A stretch of 64,000 nucleotides of DNA from Paenibacillus gyeongsangnamensis (lineage in GTDB: Bacteria > Bacillota > Bacilli > Paenibacillales > NBRC-103111). The notes beneath the pieces were generated by a model. The model had not been told where the DNA came from, made no database searches, and saw only the letters and a program-made list of their open reading frames with translations. Of this stretch, positions 1 to 7,683 are shown piece by piece. The DNA lies in NCBI RefSeq assembly GCF_027533625.1, contig NZ_JAQAGZ010000007.1:186001-250000 (forward strand). The letters run 5' to 3'. Both the position numbers and the translations under genes were made by a program. How positions within the stretch are numbered: the stretch's first letter is position 1; every line of letters begins with the position of its first letter.

Positions 1-641
1 AGTCGCCGCTGACGTCGATCGCCGGCTTCTCGAAGGTGCTGCGGAGCCGGGACATGCCCCCGGACGAGCGCAATCATTACCTTGATATTATCCGGGACGA
101 GACGGAGCGTCTGTCCCGGCTCAGCGAGAACCTGCTCAAGCTCGCATCCCTGGAATCGGAGCATCATCCGTTCCATCCGCATACGTTCGACCTGGACGAG
201 CAGCTGAGGCGGGTGATCGTATCGCTTGAGCCGCAGTGGAGCGCCAAAGAGCTGGAGCTTGATCTGCAGCTGCCTGCCGTCAAGATTGCGGCCGACGAGG
301 ACCAGCTGAGCCAGGTATGGATGAATCTGCTCGGCAACGCCATCAAATTCACGCCGGACCAAGGCAAAATATCCGCCTCGCTGAAGCCGCTCACGGACCG
401 GGTCAGAGTAAGCATCCGGGATAACGGCATCGGCATTTCTCCGGAGGATCAGAAACATATCTTCGACCGGTTCTATAAAGCCGACCGTTCCCGGCACAGG
501 GAGGATGGAGGCAACGGACTGGGGCTCGCCATCGTCAAGAAAATCGTCGACCTGCACCACGGTACGATCGAGGTCCGCAGCGAGCCGGGCCAAGGCACCA
601 CATTCATCGTAACGCTGCCCAGCATTCCCGCGGAACGGTGA
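1..641 (+). CDS. Two-component sensor histidine kinase, 3' part
   Basis: The reading frame is already open at the window edge, so the N-terminal sensor and membrane part is missing. The first visible residues, SPLTSIAGFSK, are the tail of a HisKA phospho-acceptor box (the usual HELRSPLTSI), so the phosphorylated His lies just outside. The HATPase_c domain is complete: N box around QVWMNLLGNAIKFTPD, G1 box DNGIGIS, F box FDRFYKADRS and G2 box GNGLGLAIVKKI. Such kinases autophosphorylate and pass phosphate to a response regulator, normally encoded just upstream. A terminator-like hairpin follows, then an RND efflux operon whose promoter carries phased TTCA repeats, so the pair probably controls that operon; this is inference. 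Confidence 0.93.
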   Translation, partial: SPLTSIAGFSKVLRSRDMPPDERNHYLDIIRDETERLSRLSENLLKLASLESEHHPFHPHTFDLDEQLRRVIVSLEPQWSAKELELDLQLPAVKIAADEDQLSQVWMNLLGNAIKFTPDQGKISASLKPLTDRVRVSIRDNGIGISPEDQKHIFDRFYKADRSRHREDGGNGLGLAIVKKIVDLHHGTIEVRSEPGQGTTFIVTLPSIPAER

Positions 642-764
642 ACGGGGGACGGCAATTCTTAACCGATTGGGCCGCCTAATATTTTGAACGATAAGCTCGG
701 CCTATTCATCAAAGATAAGCTCGATCTCAATACGGCACGCCGCTCGGCGGGACGCCGATGATTC

Positions 765-796
765 AACCCGGTCCATGAGGCCGGGTTTCTTTTTTG
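765..796 (+). terminator. Rho-independent terminator after the histidine kinase
   Basis: Stem AACCCGG (765-771) pairs with CCGGGTT (781-787) and is followed by a T-rich run. It separates the kinase gene from the RND operon. Confidence 0.75.
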
Positions 797-844
797 TTCA
801 AGGTTCGTTCATGTTCAGTTCATATTGGCGTTGTATTGTATTCC
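797..844 (+). promoter_or_regulatory. Candidate response-regulator operator and promoter of the RND operon (TTCA repeats, 11-bp phase)
   Basis: TTCA occurs at 797, 808 and 819, exactly 11 bp apart, so the boxes lie on one face of the helix. A possible -10 (TATTCC) starts at 839, 20 bp after the start of the last box. OmpR/PhoB-type regulators typically bind direct repeats with this spacing next to a weak -35. The same layout occurs at 7584-7653. Confidence 0.55.
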
Positions 845-898
845 CATCTGATTCAAATGAAAGGGAGTTAGAAAGAGAGATTCGGAAGGAGTGCGGGA

Positions 899-3800
899 AT
901 GAACCGACTGACCCAGTTTTCCATGAAGAACGTTTCGGCGCTGATGATTATCATCTTCCTGCTGTTCGGGAGCGGGATCTATTCAGCGAGCCAACTCAAG
1001 AAAGAGAATTTCCCCGATATTTCGTTTCCCGTCGTCATGGTGACCACCACCTACTCGGGATCCCCGCAGGATATTATGGAGAACATTACGAAGCCGATCG
1101 AAGAAAAGCTCGCCAACGTGGCGGACATCGATTCGCTTACCTCCACCTCCAGCGATAATTTATCCTCCGTGCTGATTCAATTCAAGCAAGGCTCGGATAC
1201 GGATAAGAAAAAGCAGGATGTCGAGAGCCTGCTTCAGGATGTAAAGCTTCCGAGCTCCGCCAGCAAGCCTAAGGCGGCGACCTTCGGCTTCGCATCGATT
1301 CCGGCTTATTACCTTGTTGCATACGCCGACAACGGGATGAGCCAGACCGAGCTCGACAAGCTGTACACGGATAAAATCAAGCCGGGCTTCGAGTCCATCA
1401 GCGGACTCGATCATGTGAATGCCATAGGCAACCGCGAAACGACGATGGACATTCAGCTGAATGCCGACGCGCTTAGCGCCTTCGGACTTACGCCGGCGCA
1501 GGTAACGGGGGCGATCAGCTCCGCGCTGTCGAAGGGGCCGATCGGAACGGTCGAGCTGAGCGGCAACGATAAGATGGCCCGGGTCATGGGCGATCTGGAC
1601 AGCTTGTACAATCTGGAGCAAATGGAAATCGGCCTCAGCTCCGGGGGCTCCGTCACGCTGTCCCAGGTGGCGAAGGTATCGGCGATCTCCGATTCAAACT
1701 TCAACGCCCGTCTGGACGGCAAGCCGGCGCTCGGCATCCATTTGTTCAAGACGAAGGATGCGAACGCGGTCGATTTCTCCAATGCCGCCGACAAGCTGAT
1801 GGCGGATTGGAAAACCTCGATGCCGAACGTGACGTTCAAATCGATCTACAACAGCGCCGATGAAGTGAAGGAATCGATCAGCGGCATGCTGCGGGAGGGG
1901 ATTGCCGGCGCACTGCTCGCTTCCCTGATGATTCTGCTCTTCCTGCGCAACATTCGGATGACCTTGGTCGTCTTGGTTTCCATACCATTGTCCATTCTCA
2001 TCACGTTGCTCATGCTGAAGCAGCTCAATATTACGCTGAACATCATGACGCTGGGCGGTATGTTTATCGCCGTCGGTCGGGTCGTCGACGACTCGATCGT
2101 CGTCATCGAGAACATTTATACGAATCTTGCCCGCGCCCAGGAGCGGAACGAATCGGTCATTGCGCTCGCTACGAAGCAGGTGGCGATGGCCATTACGTCC
2201 TCGACGATCGCGACGGTCGGCGTATTCGCGCCGATCGGGATGGTTAGCGGCATGGTGGGCCAAATTTTCCGGCCGTTCGCTATAACGATAGCCTGTGCGC
2301 TCCTCGCTTCCCTATTGGTAGCCTTGACCGTCATTCCGATGCTGGCGAAGCTGCTGGTGCTCCGCGGCAAATCGATCAAAGCGCACGACGAGCACGAGAC
2401 CGGCAAATTTACGGCCTTTTACGAGCGCGTGCTGCAGTGGTCGCTGAAGAACCGGATCAAGACGCTGCTGATCTCCGGGCTGCTCTTCATCGTATCGCTG
2501 GCCGTCACGATTCCGAACTTGGCCGTTTCCTTCGTGCCGAACGGCGACACCCCGCGGACGATGTATTACCAGATTAAGCTGCCTTACGAGACTTCGTTCA
2601 ACGCGACGGACCTCAAAGCGAAAGAACTGGAGCAGATGATGCGGGACACGAAGGACTCGAACGGCGATCCGGTCTTTGATTACGTGGAATCTCTTGTGGG
2701 CTATAGCGGCGCTGATGACCGGACGGCTTACGAGATGCAAATATACGTCGAGGTCAACAAGAATGTAAATCCCGACACGGTCAAGACGCAATTCAAGAAT
2801 GCGCTGCTCGCCGAATTGCCGAAGGGCTCCCAGGTGGATCCGAAAACGCTTGGCGGAGGCGGAGGCGTCTCCACGACGGACTTCTCCTACTCGCTGATCG
2901 GGACCGATCAGAAGCAGCTGGAGACCGCGGCGGCGGAGGTTAAAAAGAAGCTGGCGGAATTTCCGGAGCTCAGCGAGATCTCGGACAGTCTGAGCGACGC
3001 CAAGACGCAGGTCGATATCGTCGTCGATCAGAAGAAAGCGCGGGCTTACGGGCTTGACGTCGCCACGGTCCGCGACACGGCCCGCAGCTGGGTCGCAAAG
3101 CAGGAACTCGGCGATATTAAGCTCGACAACGTCACTTATAAGACGACGGTATCGCTGGCCAAGACGGATAAGGATTCGCTGGAGAAGCTGGGCCGGATGC
3201 CGATTCGTACGAGTACGGGAACCGTTTATTTGGACGAAATCGCGAAGCTGACGGAAGTGGAGGCCCCGGCTTCCATTACACGAGATAACCAGAAGCAGGT
3301 CGTCAACATCACCTCCAAGATTAACTCCACGGACAAAAGCGGCGTCAGCAAGAAGGTCACGGCGGCGCTCGCTTCCGTCGAGCTGCCGGACGGCGTCGGC
3401 CGACAGGTCAAGGGGGTCAGCAAGGATATCAACGAAAGCTTTACCCAGCTGTTTGCGGCCATGGCTGTTGCGGTCGCCATCGTCTACCTTGTCATGGTGC
3501 TGGCATTCGGGAATGCGGCTGCGCCGTTCGCCATCCTGTTCTCGCTTCCGCTGGCGGCGATCGGCGGCTTGATCGGACTCCTTGTGACTAGAGAGTCGCT
3601 CAACGTCACCTCGATGATCGGCTTCATGATGCTGATCGGGATCGTCGTCACGAACGCGATCGTGCTCGTCGACCGGGCGCAGCAGCTTCGCCATGAAGGC
3701 TACACCGTAAGGCACGCGCTCATCGAAGCGGGCCGGGTGCGCCTGCGGCCGATCATTATGACGGCGGGCGCAACCATCGTAGCGCTGGTGCCGCTGGCGC

Positions 3801-4000
3801 TCGGCTTCACGCACGGCACGCTCATTTCCAAAGGCCTGGCGGTCGTCGTCATCGGCGGTTTGACCACCTCCACCATCTTGACGCTCGTGGTCGTGCCGAT
3901 CGTTTATGAGCTTATCGAGGGCTTTAAGAACCGCGTATCCGGTTGGATGAACAGAGATAAGAAGCGCAGCGGCGGCAAGCCGACTTCGCTCGAGATGTAA
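899..4000 (+). CDS. swrC: RND-family efflux transporter, SwrC/AcrB type (1033 aa)
   Basis: Inner-membrane resistance-nodulation-division pump that exports drugs or surfactants using the proton gradient. The protein has the full RND length and layout: an N-terminal membrane helix (residues about 10-30), a large extracytoplasmic porter loop, a helix bundle at about 330-480, a second loop and a final bundle at about 850-1010. The motif GRVVDDSIVVIEN near residues 396-408 carries the paired Asp of the proton relay. The start ATG has the ribosome site GAAGGAG about 8 bases upstream. The sequence resembles Bacillus subtilis SwrC (YerP), a surfactin self-resistance and swarming pump, more than Gram-negative AcrB. 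The adaptor gene follows 22 bp downstream. The exact substrate cannot be read from sequence. Confidence 0.93.
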   Translation: MNRLTQFSMKNVSALMIIIFLLFGSGIYSASQLKKENFPDISFPVVMVTTTYSGSPQDIMENITKPIEEKLANVADIDSLTSTSSDNLSSVLIQFKQGSDTDKKKQDVESLLQDVKLPSSASKPKAATFGFASIPAYYLVAYADNGMSQTELDKLYTDKIKPGFESISGLDHVNAIGNRETTMDIQLNADALSAFGLTPAQVTGAISSALSKGPIGTVELSGNDKMARVMGDLDSLYNLEQMEIGLSSGGSVTLSQVAKVSAISDSNFNARLDGKPALGIHLFKTKDANAVDFSNAADKLMADWKTSMPNVTFKSIYNSADEVKESISGMLREGIAGALLASLMILLFLRNIRMTLVVLVSIPLSILITLLMLKQLNITLNIMTLGGMFIAVGRVVDDSIVVIENIYTNLARAQERNESVIALATKQVAMAITSSTIATVGVFAPIGMVSGMVGQIFRPFAITIACALLASLLVALTVIPMLAKLLVLRGKSIKAHDEHETGKFTAFYERVLQWSLKNRIKTLLISGLLFIVSLAVTIPNLAVSFVPNGDTPRTMYYQIKLPYETSFNATDLKAKELEQMMRDTKDSNGDPVFDYVESLVGYSGADDRTAYEMQIYVEVNKNVNPDTVKTQFKNALLAELPKGSQVDPKTLGGGGGVSTTDFSYSLIGTDQKQLETAAAEVKKKLAEFPELSEISDSLSDAKTQVDIVVDQKKARAYGLDVATVRDTARSWVAKQELGDIKLDNVTYKTTVSLAKTDKDSLEKLGRMPIRTSTGTVYLDEIAKLTEVEAPASITRDNQKQVVNITSKINSTDKSGVSKKVTAALASVELPDGVGRQVKGVSKDINESFTQLFAAMAVAVAIVYLVMVLAFGNAAAPFAILFSLPLAAIGGLIGLLVTRESLNVTSMIGFMMLIGIVVTNAIVLVDRAQQLRHEGYTVRHALIEAGRVRLRPIIMTAGATIVALVPLALGFTHGTLISKGLAVVVIGGLTTSTILTLVVVPIVYELIEGFKNRVSGWMNRDKKRSGGKPTSLEM

Positions 4001-4022
4001 CATGGAGGAGGAGCACTGGACT

Positions 4023-5339
4023 ATGACAAAGGTTAGCACGGCGAAATCAAGGAATCGAAAGCACTGCCTCCGGGCGCTGGCGATCGTTGCGGTGGCTGCG
4101 GCCATCGCGGCCGGCTGCTCGGCTCCGGGCGGGAAGGGTCAGGCGACGGTCAATATGAACCTGGACAATAAGCCGGTGAAGACGGAGACGATCGCAAAGC
4201 ACAAGATCAGCGATCCCCGGGAGCAAATCGCCGACGTTGCGGCGATCTCCGCCATGGATATTATGCCTAAGGCGAGCGGGCAAGTGACGCAGGTTATGAA
4301 AAAGCGCGGCGATACGGTTCAAGCGGGCGAGGTGTTGTTCCAAATCGACAGCCGGGATGCGGAATCGGCTGCCCGCAAGAGCCAGATTGCCCTGGGCAGC
4401 GCTCAGGATTCGCTCGCCAAATCGAGAGAAGACATGGCGAACAGCCGGAAAGATCTGCAAAGCGCCGTCACCCGCGCGCAGGAACAATTGGACAACGCCC
4501 AGAAAGACTACAGCAAAGCTCGAAATGATTATGATGACGGCAAAGTGACGCAGCGCCAGGTCGAACAGGCGCAGACCGCTCTGAATAATGCGCAGATGGA
4601 TTTGCAATCGCAGCAGAACAAGCTGGCGGCCCTGGACAGCACGAATCAACTGGCGGCCCAGGTATCCCAGGTGGAATCGTCGCAGGTCGGCTTGTCGGAC
4701 GCCCAGCGGGCGCTTGAGAATTACGACGTCAAGGCTCCGGTCAGCGGCGTGCTGACGGATTTCAGCGTCGAGGTCGGCAGCTCCGTCTCGCCAAGCGTCA
4801 AAGCGGGGCAGGTGCAGCAGATCGATCCGATCAAGATCAAGGCGGAGCTGACCGAAGCGTCTTACCAGCTCGTGAAGAACAAGCAGCAGCTGACGTACTA
4901 CACCCCTGACAATCCCGCGAGCAAGGGCACCGCACAGATCAAGTTTCTGGCGAGCGTCATGAGCGCATCGACGAAGACGTATCCGCTGGAGCTCGAGGTG
5001 GCGAACGCCGACCAGAAGCTGAAGCCGGGCACGCGCGTGCTGCTGCAGCTGACGACCGAGAGCGAGGAGCAGGTCGTTGCCGTTCCGACGCTCAGCATCG
5101 TCCGCGAGGGCGCCGATTCCTACGTGTTCGTGCTTCAAGGCGATACGGTTCAGAAGCGCAAGATTACGCTTGGACGACTTAGCGATACGTATCAGGAGGT
5201 GCTCAGCGGGGTAAAAGAGGGTGAGCAGCTCGTTACGTCCGGGCAGCATCAGCTAAAGGACGGACAGAAGGTAGAAGTCGCCAAGCCGGCCCCGGCCGGC
5301 GGAGCTGCCAACCCGGCAGCCGAGCCGTCAAAAAAATAA
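4023..5339 (+). CDS. RND efflux membrane-fusion (HlyD-like) lipoprotein (438 aa)
   Basis: Adaptor subunit of the RND pump encoded immediately upstream. The N-terminus is basic, then hydrophobic, and ends in a lipobox (IAAGC), so the mature protein is likely anchored by a lipidated Cys to the outer face of the membrane. A biotinyl-lipoyl-like half (residues about 80-110) is followed by a long helical hairpin rich in Ala, Gln, Asp and Lys (about 115-225), the second lipoyl half (KAPVSGVLTDF) and a beta-barrel C-terminal part. The start at 4023 was chosen because GGAGGAGG lies 9-10 bases upstream; an in-frame ATG at 4002 overlaps that ribosome site. The tail is rich in Ala and Pro. Confidence 0.9.
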   Translation: MTKVSTAKSRNRKHCLRALAIVAVAAAIAAGCSAPGGKGQATVNMNLDNKPVKTETIAKHKISDPREQIADVAAISAMDIMPKASGQVTQVMKKRGDTVQAGEVLFQIDSRDAESAARKSQIALGSAQDSLAKSREDMANSRKDLQSAVTRAQEQLDNAQKDYSKARNDYDDGKVTQRQVEQAQTALNNAQMDLQSQQNKLAALDSTNQLAAQVSQVESSQVGLSDAQRALENYDVKAPVSGVLTDFSVEVGSSVSPSVKAGQVQQIDPIKIKAELTEASYQLVKNKQQLTYYTPDNPASKGTAQIKFLASVMSASTKTYPLELEVANADQKLKPGTRVLLQLTTESEEQVVAVPTLSIVREGADSYVFVLQGDTVQKRKITLGRLSDTYQEVLSGVKEGEQLVTSGQHQLKDGQKVEVAKPAPAGGAANPAAEPSKK

Positions 5340-5366
5340 TATCCGAGAGAGTTGGAGGAACGATCG

Positions 5367-7196
5367 ATGAATAAATCTTGGAAATCCGCCATGACCGCCG
5401 TATTGATCGGTACGACGCTGATCCAAATCGGCATTCCGGCCGCACTGGCCGCCGATGCCCCGAGTGCCGCCGTTGCGGCCCCAAGCAACTATGGCCTTAC
5501 CGATACGATCCGGGCCGCCGTCAAGAGCCTTGCCGTCGAATCGACGACAAGCGGCACGCGCATCGCGGCTACCGTCCGTTTGTATAACGGCGGCACCCAG
5601 AAGACCCGCATCCCGGATCACGAGCTTCGCGTCCGTTCCACGGACGGCAACGAATATACGCTTACCCCGAGCTCAACCAACAAGGGCGCGCTGCAGCCGA
5701 ACGAAATCGGCGAGCTGGTCTATATGGCCGTCATCGACAGCGGAACGCCGATCACGATTAATCAGCTGTCCTTCGTTAATGTGGACGAATACGTGTATCC
5801 GAAGAAAGAAACCTACCTTCTGAGCATCCCAATCGACAAGCAGGTGTGGTATGCTTCCGCCGGCAGCGCGGAGAAGAATGCGGAGCCGAAAGCGTGGGGC
5901 GATGCCTTTACGATTCCCGGTCTGAACTCCGGCTTGCGTTATACGCCGGTCTCCGTCGACATTCAGTATGCCACGGCTGGTTCATCTTCGGCAGTTTCGG
6001 GTGCCGGCGCCGCGTCAGCGGGAATGTCCGGCTCCGCCGCGCCGGCTGCCGGAGCCTCCGGCCCAGCGGGCCGGGTGGCGCTCGTGACGCTGCTCGTGGA
6101 CAATCCGGGCGTGGGCCGCGAAACGCTGCCGGAGTTCCGTGTAGACGGGCAAGCCGCCGAGAAGACTTACACCGGGAAGCGTACTGAACAGAGCCCGGTC
6201 ACGGTGGATGTGGGCGAGAAGAAATACATTCATTTCGCCATTCCGATCGACAACAACGTAAACCTTTCTTCTTTGATCGTTACAACGACGGAAGCCTTCG
6301 TTCAAGCCGGAGCACAAGGCACGGCGCCGGTCAGCACCAGCTTCGACGTCGGCCGCTTGCGCATCGAAGTGCCTGCGGGCGGTAAGGCGGATCCGGCTCA
6401 GGCCGTCCCTTATACGCTGGGCACCTCGATTGCCTTCGATCCGCTGAATAAACTGATGGACGCGAATACGGACGTATCCTTGATGGAAATGCACATCCAC
6501 GACAACGGCGATGCCGGGTATAAAACGGTGGTAGGCAAATTCAAGCTGACGAACAAGAATACGATGCCGATTCCGCTGCCGTCCTTCCAGGCCGAGCTGG
6601 TCGGAGCCGGAGGCATGTCGTACGCGGGCACCCGCCAAACGAATATCGCAAGCACGCTGAATCCGGGTATGGCGTATGTGCTGAATTATTCATTCAACGT
6701 GCCGAAGTCCGAAACCGGCGAGCAGCTCGTCATGAAGCTGCTCGATACGCAGACTTCCGCTCCGTACAGCAGTACGATCGCAGCCGTGCAGACAGCCGCT
6801 CTCGACCCGGCCGGAAACGACCAGGCGTTCGCAATGTATCCGTTCGAGGTGAAGCTGAACGATTGGTCAATGTCCACCTCAACAAGCGGGATGGGGTCTT
6901 CGATGATCTACAATTACAAATTGTCGGTTAACCTGGACATTAAGCAATCCGACGACGTCATTGTGGACTCGACGTTCTCCAAGCTCCATTGGGAGCTGCT
7001 CGATACGGCGGGACACACCGTCGGAACAGCGGATTCGGATTTCACCGGCGCGAACAAGCTGATCAACGGAAAGCAGACGATCACCTTCAACGCCAAGTCC
7101 GAGCAGCTGGATTATCCGTTGACGATCAACGTGTACGAGGCCTTCGATACGCCGAGCGGCCAGGCGAAGCGTTATATTACGACCTTGAAGCAATAA
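5367..7196 (+). CDS. Secreted protein of unknown function with repeated beta-sandwich-like units (609 aa)
   Basis: Third gene of the RND operon (27-bp gap, ribosome site TTGGAGGAA before the ATG). It has a clear signal peptide ending AALAADA, so it is exported. I do not recognise a named family. The mature part shows three or four diverged units (about residues 55-150, 225-315, 380-475 and 500-605). Each begins with a V-x-L-x-N type strand, has a Pro-Phe/Pro-Glu segment, a middle Tyr, and closes with an L-x-P...Y or IPID segment, reminiscent of DUF4352/Ig-like folds. An Ala/Gly/Ser linker lies near 205-225. Co-transcription suggests it assists or senses the pump outside the membrane; this is inference. 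Confidence 0.75.
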   Translation: MNKSWKSAMTAVLIGTTLIQIGIPAALAADAPSAAVAAPSNYGLTDTIRAAVKSLAVESTTSGTRIAATVRLYNGGTQKTRIPDHELRVRSTDGNEYTLTPSSTNKGALQPNEIGELVYMAVIDSGTPITINQLSFVNVDEYVYPKKETYLLSIPIDKQVWYASAGSAEKNAEPKAWGDAFTIPGLNSGLRYTPVSVDIQYATAGSSSAVSGAGAASAGMSGSAAPAAGASGPAGRVALVTLLVDNPGVGRETLPEFRVDGQAAEKTYTGKRTEQSPVTVDVGEKKYIHFAIPIDNNVNLSSLIVTTTEAFVQAGAQGTAPVSTSFDVGRLRIEVPAGGKADPAQAVPYTLGTSIAFDPLNKLMDANTDVSLMEMHIHDNGDAGYKTVVGKFKLTNKNTMPIPLPSFQAELVGAGGMSYAGTRQTNIASTLNPGMAYVLNYSFNVPKSETGEQLVMKLLDTQTSAPYSSTIAAVQTAALDPAGNDQAFAMYPFEVKLNDWSMSTSTSGMGSSMIYNYKLSVNLDIKQSDDVIVDSTFSKLHWELLDTAGHTVGTADSDFTGANKLINGKQTITFNAKSEQLDYPLTINVYEAFDTPSGQAKRYITTLKQ

Positions 7197-7215
7197 TCGA
7201 ATATCGTGGTACGGC

Positions 7216-7242
7216 ATCTCTCTCCGCCTTGGGCGGGGAGAG
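7216..7242 (+). repeat. Left direct repeat flanking element A copy 1
   Basis: Terminator-like palindrome (CTCTCCGCC...GCGGGGAGAG) that recurs at 7456-7482 with a single base difference. The two copies flank the foldback element at 7243-7455. Confidence 0.85.
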
Positions 7243-7455
7243 CAGGCTGTAGAGAAACCCATGAAATTGAAAAATTGCTTTGGTACTCCGGTGGGGTATC
7301 CCCCTCCGGCCGCTGTTGTTCTCGGAAAATTTTGAATTTATTCGCTATGCAGCGGTCATTTTCCGATAACAAAGGCGGACGCTATCGCTCCTACGGGGGA
7401 TACCCCACCTGCCACCTTTTGCATTTTTCCGTATATCAGGTTTCTCGTCAATCCG
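7243..7455 (+). mobile_element. Foldback repeat element A, copy 1 (MITE-like, about 213 bp)
   Basis: Begins CAGGCTGTAGAGAAACCC and ends GGTTTCTCGTCAATCCG, so the ends share an inverted GAGAAACC. Inside, GGTGGGGTATCCCC near 7290-7310 pairs with GGGGATACCCCACC near 7400-7415, and TCGGAAAAT pairs with ATTTTCCGA, so the whole unit folds into one long imperfect hairpin. It contains no plausible gene. Two more copies lie at 19351-19565 and, inverted, at 26327-26539. Confidence 0.85.
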
Positions 7456-7490
7456 ATCTCTCTCCGCCTTGAGCGGGGAGAGATTTTTTT
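7456..7490 (+). terminator. Terminator of the RND operon and right direct repeat of element A copy 1
   Basis: The hairpin CTCTCCGC/GCGGGGAG is followed by eight T. It is the second copy of the palindrome at 7216-7242, and only this copy kept the T-run, which suggests that the original terminator was duplicated by insertion of the element. Confidence 0.75.
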
Positions 7491-7583
7491 TGCCGTTAGC
7501 CCGCCGGTTCCTTTGCCGTGCAGGGCTGCCTTTTCCTTCATCTCCCTCCTTTTCCTCTCCCTACCCTCACGCCTAAATGCCGA

Positions 7584-7653
7584 TTCAGTGAGCTCTCAGG
7601 TTTCTTTCAGTTTGGGTTCATGCCCATTTCATGCAGCCCCTTTAAAGTATAGC
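7584..7653 (+). promoter_or_regulatory. Candidate operator and promoter of the glycosyltransferase operon (phased TTCA repeats)
   Basis: TTCA at 7606, 7617 and 7628, plus TTCA at 7584 and a one-mismatch CTCA at 7595, all fall on one 11-bp register, giving four or five boxes. A -10-like TATAGC starts at 7648, 20 bp after the start of the last box, the same geometry as at 797-844. An OmpR/PhoB-family activator site is the likely reading. Confidence 0.6.
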
Positions 7654-7683
7654 CATAGAGATCAGAACAGGAGGAAACGATTC

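Noticed and set aside
642..764. Direct repeat GATAAGCTCG (twice, near 690 and 713) as a regulator site
   Set aside because: It lies downstream of the kinase gene and upstream of its terminator, not at a promoter; only two copies are seen.
7206..7472. Short open frames crossing element A and its flanks
   Set aside because: They change from copy to copy of the element, have no ribosome site and match no protein family.
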